A stretch of 10,020 nucleotides of DNA from Candidatus Woesearchaeota archaeon (GCA_014729015.1 WJKR01000016.1:1-10020), one strand, 5' to 3'. Shown: positions 1-5,366, numbered from the stretch's first letter. Notes: generated by a model from the sequence alone, not told the origin. Made by a program: numbers and translations.

Positions 1-415
1 AGTCATACTTGGAACGCACCCACCACGGCACGATCATTGCCAAGACCGCGATGATCAACAAGATGAAGGACTGGTTCTTGAACATGTTCATGCTCTCCAA
101 CTTGCCCTTGGACACGATCTCGCGACCCTTACCCGCAGGCACCGTCCGGATCAACGGCTGGTTCTCATCATTAGGATTGGGGAAAGAAAGCACGTCCACT
201 AATTTTTCCTTGGGCAACAGCTCCGCCAACGCCAAGCCCAACATACTCTTACCAGTACCGGGCTCGCCGATTAACAACACGTGCCGACGCTGCTTCGACG
301 CCTTCCTGATAATATCAACCGCCGCTTCCTGACCGATGACCTGGTCCACGATCTTCCTCGACGTCTTGATAGCAGCAGTGCTCTTGAACCGCAACTCACG
401 CTCAGCCATAGCCAT
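1..415 (-). CDS. lonB: Archaeal membrane-anchored ATP-dependent protease LonB, N-terminal part (cut by window edge)
   Basis: LonB is the archaeal AAA+ serine protease that degrades proteins at the cytoplasmic membrane. Only the first 138 or so codons are here; the gene runs off the left edge. Visible parts are a lead-in with VIGQEAAV (about residues 27-34), the Walker A motif GEPGTGKS (50-57), the family-typical stretch around FPNPNDENQPLIRTVPAGKG (78-97), and a hydrophobic segment at about 117-132 ending in PWW. A membrane insertion between Walker A and Walker B is characteristic of archaeal LonB; Walker B and the Ser/Lys protease domain lie outside. An in-frame ATG at 433 would add six residues, but a TATA-like box (433-441) sits right against it. 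Transcription would therefore start near 411, favouring ATG 415 or ATG 409 with almost no leader. Identity is secure; the exact start is inferred. Confidence 0.93.
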   Translation of the reverse strand, partial: MAMAERELRFKSTAAIKTSRKIVDQVIGQEAAVDIIRKASKQRRHVLLIGEPGTGKSMLGLALAELLPKEKLVDVLSFPNPNDENQPLIRTVPAGKGREIVSKGKLESMNMFKNQSFILLIIAVLAMIVPWWVRSKYD

Positions 416-432
416 ACCTGAAAGAAGACTCA

Positions 433-441
433 TTTAAATAA
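433..441. promoter_or_regulatory. TATA-like box between lonB and the OB-fold gene, possibly bidirectional
   Basis: The near-symmetric A/T element reads TTATTTAAA on the minus strand. Its centre is 22 nt from LonB ATG 415 and 28 nt from ATG 409, matching archaeal TATA-to-start spacing for leaderless mRNAs. On the plus strand it reads TTTAAATAA and could also serve the gene at 507, with a leader of about 45 nt. I see no better TATA element closer to 507. Use in the second direction is inference. Confidence 0.55.
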
Positions 442-506
442 GTAGTGGAAATCATCCGAGAACCATACCCTAACCAAGAAAAAGGCAACATCACGCACAC
501 GAGCAC

Positions 507-851
507 ATGCGCATCCCGGACAAGACGCTCCTTGCCATCAGCCTCAGCATCAGCTGCGCAGGCATCATCGGACTCCTGCTCATCAGCACGACGACGACCA
601 TCAACGACACCGCCGCAATACTCACCGAACCGCCCGGTACCACGACGACCATCCACGCCACTATCACAGACCTCACCAGAAGCGGCAACATCACCCTGCT
701 CACCCTCGCAGGCAGCTGCACCGTCGACGCCGTCGCCTATCAACCACTCAACACCACGACAGGAACGAGCATCATTGCGACCGGGACTATTGACACGTAC
801 AAAGGAAAGCGGCAGCTCGTCCTCGAAGAAGCAAAAGTCTATAACCCTTGA
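507..851 (+). CDS. Small membrane-anchored OB-fold-like protein
   Basis: This 114-residue protein has one N-terminal hydrophobic helix (about residues 7-27), a Thr/Pro-rich linker (28-48) and a compact beta-rich domain (about 49-112). The domain pattern, with alternating hydrophobic strands, a Gly before a strand (ATGTIDTYKGKRQLV, 91-105) and a terminal strand ending the protein, resembles the small tRNA_anti-like OB-fold domains often found as short membrane proteins in archaea. OB folds bind nucleic acid or oligosaccharide; the ligand cannot be told here, and an extracytoplasmic orientation is possible. Codon use (CTC, ATC, AGC, GGC rich) matches the neighbouring genes. There is no good Shine-Dalgarno motif before ATG 507, and the only evident promoter is the shared element at 433-441. 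It is divergent from lonB. The fold call is by pattern only. Confidence 0.7.
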   Translation: MRIPDKTLLAISLSISCAGIIGLLLISTTTTINDTAAILTEPPGTTTTIHATITDLTRSGNITLLTLAGSCTVDAVAYQPLNTTTGTSIIATGTIDTYKGKRQLVLEEAKVYNP

Positions 852-1076
852 AAAAACAATGGTCACCCTCCACGGCCAGAGGAATACGTGTGGACGGAAC
901 AAGCAACTACAAAGCCAAGACACCTCTCTAGCCGTGTTCAGCAGGAAAGAGATGCCCGGCTTCATGGCGCTCAGGAAAGGTCGCGCGTCGAGCACTGCCT
1001 CAAGCCAGAAGCGGAACGCGTCGCCGCAGGCACGCCTCCGTTGAAGCCGACGAGCCCAGAGGAGGAGCCGCGCTAG
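852..1076 (+). other. 225-nt stretch with two weak overlapping ORFs; content uncertain
   Basis: Between the OB-fold gene and the convergent PAS gene no gene can be called firmly. One frame is open from ATG 859 to 1044 (61 codons, basic, Ser/Arg rich, no recognised motif). Another is open from the OB-fold stop codon to TAG 1074-1076 and is in phase with the OB-fold gene; its only candidate start is GTG 888 (62 codons, Glu/Arg/Pro rich). Neither has a Shine-Dalgarno motif or TATA box at a useful distance. An inverted pair, CCTCC near 1035 and GGAGG near 1060, could form a small hairpin. The stretch could be a decayed gene remnant, an unannotated small protein or untranslated spacer. Confidence 0.35.
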
Positions 1077-1532
1077 TCATACTTGGTGGAACCTACTTGT
1101 GTCGAGCAAGTAGCACAAGTAATGCGATATCTCGTCGTCATCATCGCGGACGATAGAAGTAAACACGCTCACCCATATGCGCTCGCCGTCCGCTTTCACG
1201 ATCTTGAAAGGAGAATGCTCGAAATTCGACAATCCCATGCGCTCGTACCTCCTCGCCTCCTGCGAGATGGTCTCAAAATCGTCACGTGCGATGAGTTTGC
1301 TGAACTGGACCTTGCCAGAAAGAAAGTCCTTTGCAGGATACCCGAACACCTGCTTGACATTGGGAGAAACATAGGTGACCGGCCATCTCGGCTTGTTCAA
1401 CCATCGGAACACGACGACAGGCCCCTGCATGAACAGGCGCCGCTCCTCCACCAATTCCTGATACACGGCATCAATATCCTCATCAATATCGTGATGCACC
1501 TCCTCGAAGGACCGCAGCATCTCCTTGCTCAT
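1077..1532 (-). CDS. Stand-alone PAS domain protein
   Basis: The 151-residue protein consists of an acidic helical lead-in (1-34) and one PAS domain (about 35-146). It shows the PAS hallmarks in order: FRWLNKPRWPVTYVSPNV (42-59), FGY (63-65), a LIARDDF element (80-86) equivalent to the usual His-Pro-(Glu)-Asp segment, and the PAC-like strands FKIVKADGERIWV (109-121). PAS domains sense small molecules, redox state or light, or mediate dimerisation. No kinase, cyclase, helix-turn-helix or other output domain is attached, so any signal must pass through a partner, perhaps via the N-terminal helix. It is divergent from the TctA-like gene. A TATA-like box at 1562-1569 gives a leader of about 7 nt before ATG 1532. 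The PAS call is strong; ligand and partner are unknown. Confidence 0.85.
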   Translation of the reverse strand: MSKEMLRSFEEVHHDIDEDIDAVYQELVEERRLFMQGPVVVFRWLNKPRWPVTYVSPNVKQVFGYPAKDFLSGKVQFSKLIARDDFETISQEARRYERMGLSNFEHSPFKIVKADGERIWVSVFTSIVRDDDDEISHYLCYLLDTSRFHQV

Positions 1533-1561
1533 AGGCTATCAACGAGAAGAAATACGTCTCC

Positions 1562-1569
1562 TTATAATA
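1562..1569 (-). promoter_or_regulatory. TATA-like box of the PAS gene
   Basis: The minus strand reads TATTATAA, preceded by an A-rich stretch. The centre lies about 33 nt upstream of ATG 1532, which would give a leader of about 7 nt. It sits in the 124-nt divergent spacer shared with the TctA-like gene. Confidence 0.5.
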
Positions 1570-1628
1570 ATTTTAGCATTCGCCGCGAACACGGGAGCAT
1601 AAGATTTTCAGAAATAAGGCCTGAACGC

Positions 1629-1636
1629 ATATAAAA
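1629..1636 (+). promoter_or_regulatory. TATA box of the TctA-like gene
   Basis: The sequence ATATAAAA is centred about 25 nt upstream of ATG 1657. This is the spacing expected when transcription begins at or next to the start codon, so the mRNA is probably leaderless. No Shine-Dalgarno motif precedes the ATG. Confidence 0.6.
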
Positions 1637-1656
1637 ATACGTACTTCAACAACGCC

Positions 1657-2859
1657 ATGCTTTTCGGAGTCATCATCACCGTCATCCTCGGCATGATCGC
1701 CGGTGTCATCACAGGCCTCATACCTGGCATCCATGTGAACCTGGTCTCAGCGACATTAGTCTCACTCTCGCCGATAATAATCCCATTTGCAGGGATATTA
1801 CCTGCTTGCTGCTTCATCATTGCCATGGCTACCACCCACTCATTCTTAGATGCTCTTCCCAGTGTATTCTTAGGCGCCCCAGAAGCAGCAACCGCCTTAG
1901 GAGTCTTGCCAGGCCACAGATACCTACTCAAAGGACAAGGGCTCATGGCCGTGAAGCTCACCATCATCGGCAGCCTCGGCTCGCTCGTGCTCGCAGGCAC
2001 GCTCTTCCCCCTGCTCCTACCAGTCGTCGCCTGGGGCTATCCACACCTGCAGCACGTCATCGGCTGGCTATTATTGGCCGTGGCCGTGTTCATGATACTG
2101 CGAGACAGGAAGCCTGGATGGGCCGCGTTCATCTTCCTCATCTCAGGACTCCTCGGCTTCATCGTCCTGAACGAGCTCTCCCTGAAAAACCCGTTATTCC
2201 CACTCCTGTCAGGACTCTTCGGCACCGCCACACTGCTCATCAGCCTGAACGAGACCTCCTCATTGCCGGAACAGCAGCGCAAAGACTACACCGAGCTCGA
2301 CAGCAAGAAGACGTTGCAAGCATTCGGCTCAGGAACGCTCTCAGGATTCGTAACAGCAGTGCTGCCAGGCATCGGCGCGGCCACCGCAGCGGTACTCAGC
2401 ATGCAGATCACCAGGAAGATCGGCGACCACGGCTTCATGGTATTGATGGGCGGCATCAGCACCTCGAACTTCGTCCTCTCATTAGTGACCTTGCAAGCGT
2501 TAGGGAAGGCCCGCAACGGCGCGTTGGTGGCGGTGAAGATGCTCATGGAGCACGTCCAACTCGTGCACGTCCTCATGTTCTTGTTCGTCGCGTTACTAGC
2601 AGGCGGCGTCGCGGGCGTGCTCGCATTGCAGCTCGGCACAGGCTTCGCGAACACCATGAAGAAGGTGCCATATCATTACCTCTTGCTTGCCGTGATATTG
2701 CTCATCGTCGCCTTAACCCCAATCCTTTCAGGGATACAAGGGATAATAGTCCTTGTCATCAGCACCGCGGTCGGATTGCTCCCCGCAATTAAGAAGGTTT
2801 CTCGGACGCAGGCCATGGGGTGCTTGTTGGTGCCGGTGATGACCTATTTCTTGCTATGA
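1657..2859 (+). CDS. TctA/DUF112-family integral membrane transport protein
   Basis: This 400-residue polytopic membrane protein matches the TctA (PF01970) family, the large permease of bacterial tripartite tricarboxylate transporters. Archaea often carry a shorter version alone. It has about ten hydrophobic segments and the family's internal duplication: GLIPGIHVN (20-28) in the first half is echoed by AVLPGIGAA (234-242) in the second, and GAPEAATALGVLPGH (73-87) is the conserved loop after the first repeat. Residues 200-220 form a charged loop between halves. Bacterial TctA is about 500 residues and works with small TctB and periplasmic TctC; neither partner is recognisable here. The next gene encodes a lipoprotein, but it does not look like TctC. 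Substrate is unknown. The family call is confident; transport activity is inferred. Confidence 0.88.
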   Translation: MLFGVIITVILGMIAGVITGLIPGIHVNLVSATLVSLSPIIIPFAGILPACCFIIAMATTHSFLDALPSVFLGAPEAATALGVLPGHRYLLKGQGLMAVKLTIIGSLGSLVLAGTLFPLLLPVVAWGYPHLQHVIGWLLLAVAVFMILRDRKPGWAAFIFLISGLLGFIVLNELSLKNPLFPLLSGLFGTATLLISLNETSSLPEQQRKDYTELDSKKTLQAFGSGTLSGFVTAVLPGIGAATAAVLSMQITRKIGDHGFMVLMGGISTSNFVLSLVTLQALGKARNGALVAVKMLMEHVQLVHVLMFLFVALLAGGVAGVLALQLGTGFANTMKKVPYHYLLLAVILLIVALTPILSGIQGIIVLVISTAVGLLPAIKKVSRTQAMGCLLVPVMTYFLL

Positions 2860-2865
2860 CAAAGC

Positions 2866-2872
2866 TTAAAAA
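2866..2872 (+). promoter_or_regulatory. TATA-like box deciding the lipoprotein start
   Basis: TTAAAAA is centred about 26 nt upstream of ATG 2895, just after the TctA-like stop codon. It supports leaderless initiation at 2895 rather than at the upstream in-frame ATG 2856, which overlaps the TctA-like stop as ATGA but has no Shine-Dalgarno motif at a usable distance. Confidence 0.5.
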
Positions 2873-2894
2873 CAAGCGTTGCCGTCACCACGGG

Positions 2895-3407
2895 ATGCGT
2901 CGACACGTCATCCTGTCACTCCTCATCCTGATCGTCATAGCGGCCACGGGCTGCGAGGTATTCGAGGAACGTTTCTTGGTGGAGAAGGAAGACAGCAGGC
3001 TCCTCGACAACGACCTGCTCATGCACCCTGCGAGCTCACAGGAGCCGTTCACCACCAAGCCCATCACGCTGCGACGGTCCTCCAGCACCGTCACCGGCAT
3101 GGGATTCTACAACGACCAAGGGCCGAAGACAGTGCTCATCGCCGATCCTGACGTCCAGGTCGGCTTCAACCAGGCGGAGACGAAGCACACGATCCATTGC
3201 GCCGACGAGCAAGAGTATGATTACACCCTGTATCTGGACGCGCCCATCGTCGACGTCCAAGGGCGCTCAGCCATAGGCATGGAGGTCATCATCATGGACG
3301 AGCACGGGCTCACCGCTGACACGCTGACATGCCCGGTCGTGGTCGTTGACCGGGAGAACGGTGATATCCTCGCTTGGGCGGACCTCGAGGTCACCATGAC
3401 AGACTGA
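2895..3407 (+). CDS. Predicted secreted lipoprotein of unknown function
   Basis: The 170-residue product starts with two arginines and a hydrophobic core (residues 4-18) ending in AATGC, a lipobox-like motif that puts Cys20 at the mature N-terminus. It should be lipid-anchored on the outer face of the membrane. The mature part is acidic and beta-rich, with two further cysteines (102, 146) that could form a disulfide. The tail carries alternating hydrophobic strands (about 143-168), suggesting an immunoglobulin-like or similar beta fold, but I recognise no family. ATG 2895 is chosen because of the TATA box at 2866-2872 and the classic short signal peptide. Starting at ATG 2856 would add 13 residues and overlap the TctA-like gene by 4 nt. 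The 3' end overlaps the convergent hisS by 17 nt. The close linkage to the TctA-like gene suggests a shared envelope role. Confidence 0.78.
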   Translation: MRRHVILSLLILIVIAATGCEVFEERFLVEKEDSRLLDNDLLMHPASSQEPFTTKPITLRRSSSTVTGMGFYNDQGPKTVLIADPDVQVGFNQAETKHTIHCADEQEYDYTLYLDAPIVDVQGRSAIGMEVIIMDEHGLTADTLTCPVVVVDRENGDILAWADLEVTMTD

Positions 3408-4656
3408 GCTGTCCGCACAACGATTGCAGGGTACCAGTCGTTTCCTTGCCCGTCTTGAGGTTCCGTAGCTTGAACTCCCTTCGCTCGAGCTCGTCCTCGC
3501 CGACGAACAGCACGTAAGGGATGCCATAAGCGTCGGCGTACTTGATGTTCTTGGTCAGACCGCGGCCTATGAGGTCGACGTCGGCGTTGATGCCGTCGTC
3601 GCGCAGCTCTTCGACGACGCCGGCCGCGTCGACGTTCCCGATGGGGATGACGTACACCTGCGTCCTCGACTTCTTCAAGGGAATCTTGCGCTGCTGGTCC
3701 AGCACTTCGAGGATGGGCTCGAAACCGAATGCTATGCCGGTCGCCGGCACTTTTTGTTTGCCGCCGAGGTAGTTGCCAATCATGTCGTCATAGCGGCCGC
3801 CGCCGGCCAAGGAGACCGAGAGCTCTTTGCTGAACACCTCGAAGACGGGGCCGGTGTAATAGGCGAGTCCGCGGGCAAGGCTCGGCATGAACACTAGCCG
3901 TTCGTCTTTGGGCAGCAAGGAGAAGAGCTGTTTGAGTTCTTGCACGCCTTCGTTGCCCGGCAGCAACGCTTCATATTCTTCGATGGTCCGCAATCGCAGA
4001 TGCTTCATGACGTTCTGTGCTTCTTCTTTGTCGAAGCCCTTGTTCAACAATTCCTTGATCACTGTTTTTTCTCCGAGCTTGTCCAGTTTGTCAATGGTGA
4101 TGATGACCGTCTCTGATAACTCCTTGCTGATACCCGCTGCCTGGATGATGGCTGACAACAACTTACGGTTATTGATCTTTATCTCGACGTCCAACCCTAG
4201 GGTGTCGAACGCTGCCAGCACAACCCTGATGATCTCTGCGTCTGCTTGCATGGTCCCGCAGCCGACGATGTCGATGTCGTATTGCCAGAATTCCCGGTAG
4301 CGTCCTTGCTTAATCGGGCCGTCGCGGTATGCCTTGCCGATCTGGTAGCGCTTGAATGGCATCTTCAACGTCGGATTCATGCCGACGTACCGCGCTAGGG
4401 GGACGGTGAGGTCGAACCGTAGTCCTAACTCGCGGCCTCCTTGGTCTTGCACTTTGAAGACTTCTTTCATGACGTCCGCTGCTTCGCCACCAGCGTATTT
4501 CGCTGCCAAGACGTCCATGCGCTCGAGCAGCGGCGTTTCCAAGGGTGCATAGCCGTAGCGCTCGAAGACGCTGATGAGATTCTTGGTGAGGTCTTGTCGC
4601 GCGATCTTCTCTTCTGGGCTGTAATCCCTGGTGCCTCGTGCGAGTTGGAGCTTCAT
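3391..4656 (-). CDS. hisS: Histidyl-tRNA synthetase (HisRS)
   Basis: HisRS attaches histidine to tRNA-His, using ATP, in the cytoplasm. The 421-residue length is normal for the class II enzyme. The order is standard: N-terminal RGTRDYSP (7-14), motif 1 around LETPLLER (39-46), motif 2 with RDGPIKQGRYREFWQ (111-125), an insertion domain (about 170-255), the histidine-A motif RGLAYYTG (262-269), GGGRYDD (285-291), motif 3 FGFEPI (310-315) and a C-terminal anticodon-binding domain (about 330-410). Two positions look unusual: Ala for Asp in the usual RGLDYY, and Pro for the motif 3 Arg after Glu313. The start at 4656 has both a TATA box about 27 nt upstream and a GGTGAT Shine-Dalgarno motif 5 nt upstream. 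tRNA-His lies just upstream on the same strand. The 3' end overlaps the convergent lipoprotein gene by 17 nt. Confidence 0.97.
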   Translation of the reverse strand: MKLQLARGTRDYSPEEKIARQDLTKNLISVFERYGYAPLETPLLERMDVLAAKYAGGEAADVMKEVFKVQDQGGRELGLRFDLTVPLARYVGMNPTLKMPFKRYQIGKAYRDGPIKQGRYREFWQYDIDIVGCGTMQADAEIIRVVLAAFDTLGLDVEIKINNRKLLSAIIQAAGISKELSETVIITIDKLDKLGEKTVIKELLNKGFDKEEAQNVMKHLRLRTIEEYEALLPGNEGVQELKQLFSLLPKDERLVFMPSLARGLAYYTGPVFEVFSKELSVSLAGGGRYDDMIGNYLGGKQKVPATGIAFGFEPILEVLDQQRKIPLKKSRTQVYVIPIGNVDAAGVVEELRDDGINADVDLIGRGLTKNIKYADAYGIPYVLFVGEDELERREFKLRNLKTGKETTGTLQSLCGQLSLSW

Positions 4657-4661
4657 ACTGC

Positions 4662-4667
4662 ATCACC
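4662..4667 (-). promoter_or_regulatory. Shine-Dalgarno motif of hisS
   Basis: GGTGAT on the minus strand lies 5 nt before ATG 4656 and is complementary to the conserved 16S rRNA 3' tail. It would be present only in transcripts that begin upstream of it, for example read-through from tRNA-His. Transcripts from the TATA box at 4680-4687 would start close to the ATG and lack it. Confidence 0.5.
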
Positions 4668-4679
4668 TTTCTTTGCAAG

Positions 4680-4687
4680 TATATATA
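4680..4687 (-). promoter_or_regulatory. TATA box of hisS
   Basis: TATATATA is centred about 27 nt upstream of ATG 4656, predicting a leaderless or nearly leaderless hisS mRNA. It lies only 12 nt past the CCA end of tRNA-His. Confidence 0.6.
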
Positions 4688-4702
4688 GGTTAGTGAAAAT
4701 GG

Positions 4703-4775
4703 GGAGGTAGGCGGGAGTCGAACCCGCGTCTGGAGCTCCACAGGCTCCCATGCTAGCCGTTACACTACTACCTCC
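4703..4775 (-). tRNA. tRNA-His (anticodon GUG)
   Basis: The minus strand folds into a full cloverleaf. With G-1 at 4775 the acceptor has eight pairs, G-1 pairing with C73 at 4703, the identity feature of tRNA-His. U8, A14, G18-G19 and A21 fall in place. The D-stem is GUGU with GCAU. The anticodon stem is GGAGC with GCUCC around the loop CUGUGGA, giving GUG. The variable loop is 4 nt (AGAC), and the T-arm is GCGGG, UUCGACU, CCCGC. CCA is encoded at 4702-4700, followed at once by TTTT (4699-4696), a plausible terminator. There is no intron. hisS follows 44 nt past the CCA end on the same strand. The promoter is uncertain; an AT-rich TTATATT near 4838-4844 is a candidate and would imply a leader of about 40 nt. 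Confidence 0.95.
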
Positions 4776-4907
4776 ATTGATGAACAGAACCACCTTGAAT
4801 AGAACTGGGACTAGAAAGATCATTGACGACAATGAATATAACCAACTTTTTGCATCATGGTAGTGGTTGCGAACGAGAATTGGTTTATAAAGGTTTCTCT
4901 TGAAGGA

Positions 4908-4927
4908 GAAGAAAAAAAGGGAAAAAA
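4908..4927 (-). terminator. Poly-T terminator after the DUF4190-like gene
   Basis: Directly after the stop codon, the minus strand carries T6 (4927-4922), CCC, then T7 (4918-4912). Archaeal RNA polymerase terminates at such T-runs without needing a hairpin, so this probably ends the transcript of the 82-residue membrane protein. The remaining spacer to tRNA-His (4776-4907) shows no gene, only a symmetric TTTATAAA near 4879-4886. Confidence 0.65.
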
Positions 4928-5176
4928 TCAGAGCATGCTGGCCGTGAAGCCGAATAATACAAGCATCGCCAGCAACGGCAGCGCTGTGAGGATGATCGAG
5001 ACGATCAACCCCGCTTTGACCAATCCATGGCCGTCAGTGCCGAGCGGGTATTTCTTCCTCGAGATTAGTGCCAGGATCAGTCCGACAATCGGCAAGACAA
5101 TAGCGAAGACTAATGAGAGTATCGCCATCGTCTTGTCTTCTCCTGCAGCAGCTGCTGGTTGTTGTGCTTCTGCCAT
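4928..5176 (-). CDS. Small two-helix membrane protein, DUF4190-like
   Basis: This 82-residue protein has a short polar, Ala-rich N-terminus (1-15), a membrane helix (about 17-38), a basic loop with RKKYP and a GHG element (40-51), and a second helix (about 54-77). The pattern of a small-residue helix, a charged turn and then VKAGLIVSIIL matches DUF4190-type proteins, whose function is unknown. It is complete and compares well in length with stand-alone members. A TATA box at 5201-5208 puts transcription start about 2 nt from ATG 5176, so the mRNA is essentially leaderless. A T-run terminator follows. It is divergent from tRNA-Val. Confidence 0.8.
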   Translation of the reverse strand: MAEAQQPAAAAGEDKTMAILSLVFAIVLPIVGLILALISRKKYPLGTDGHGLVKAGLIVSIILTALPLLAMLVLFGFTASML

Positions 5177-5200
5177 GTCTGCCTCTCTTGAACAGCATTG

Positions 5201-5208
5201 TATTTAAA
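5201..5208 (-). promoter_or_regulatory. TATA box of the DUF4190-like gene
   Basis: The minus strand reads TTTAAATA, centred about 28 nt upstream of ATG 5176. The divergent tRNA-Val TATA box starts only 12 nt away, so the two initiation complexes might compete. Confidence 0.6.
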
Positions 5209-5220
5209 TGTTCCAGCAGC

Positions 5221-5228
5221 TTTATAAG
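5221..5228 (+). promoter_or_regulatory. TATA box of tRNA-Val
   Basis: TTTATAAG is centred about 30 nt before the first tRNA base (5255), consistent with an archaeal tRNA promoter giving a leader of about 4-5 nt for RNase P to remove. Confidence 0.6.
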
Positions 5229-5254
5229 AACAACGTTGTAAACCCCTAAAGAAC

Positions 5255-5366
5255 GGGCCCGTGGTCTAGTGGCTACGTGTTCACTGCCGGTTTCGGCACG
5301 GGGCGCGCCGCGCATGACGTCTCCTTTACACGGAGAGGGTCACCGGTTCGAGTCCGGTCGGGCCCA
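5255..5366 (+). tRNA. tRNA-Val (anticodon UAC) with a D-loop intron
   Basis: The 112-nt gene reduces to a standard 73-nt tRNA when 39 nt (5275-5313) are removed. The acceptor is GGGCCCG (5255-5261) with CGGGCCC (5359-5365), discriminator A73 at 5366. After splicing the D-stem is GUC with GAC (plus a U13-U22 mismatch, as I recall from other archaeal tRNA-Val), with A14, G18-G19 and A21 in place. The anticodon stem is TCTCC (5320-5324) with GGAGA (5332-5336), and the loop UUUACAC gives UAC at 5327-5329. The variable loop is GGGTC; the T-arm is ACCGG, TTCGAGT, CCGGT. CCA is not encoded, unlike the tRNA-His nearby. An unspliced reading cannot form a D-stem. Confidence 0.93.
5275..5313 (+). other. 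39-nt noncanonical intron of tRNA-Val, between positions 20a and 21
   Basis: The precursor forms a bulge-helix-bulge. The central helix is GUGG (5269-5272) with CCGC (5308-5311), containing one G-U pair. The 3-nt bulges are 5273-5275 (CU/A) and 5312-5314 (GC/A), cut after their second base. The intron helix is CGUG (5276-5279) with CGCG (5304-5307). Inside, TGCCG (5285-5289) pairs with CGGCA (5294-5298) around a GUUU loop. The outer exon helix is weak, so the motif is slightly relaxed. This is the substrate type of the archaeal tRNA splicing endonuclease. Confidence 0.87.

Noticed and set aside
849..851. TGA read as a sense codon
   Set aside because: TGA ends nearly every gene in the window at family-appropriate lengths, so general recoding is excluded.
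402..1076. Long minus-strand open frame across the OB-fold gene and the 852-1076 stretch, in phase with the PAS gene beyond its stop
   Set aside because: It is antisense to the OB-fold gene in the frame that GC-rich codon bias tends to keep open, has no domain or start signal, and its composition is not protein-like over the overlap.
1..1086. A 12-base direct repeat (AGTCATACTTGG) at 1-12 and 1075-1086
   Set aside because: A repeat this short is expected by chance in 10 kb, and both copies lie in unrelated coding sequence.
1806..2792. 328-codon plus-strand frame inside the TctA-like gene
   Set aside because: Arg/His-rich shadow of the real gene in another frame; the TctA-like protein has clear family motifs.
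4703..4775. Alternative tRNA-His alignment with a 7-bp acceptor and unpaired T at -1, implying G-1 added after transcription
   Set aside because: The alignment with encoded G-1 pairs all eight acceptor positions, places U8, A14, G18-G19 and A21 correctly, and leaves CCA after C73.
4857..5207. 116-codon plus-strand ORF over the DUF4190-like gene
   Set aside because: Antisense shadow; the minus-strand gene has two clean membrane helices, a TATA box and a terminator.
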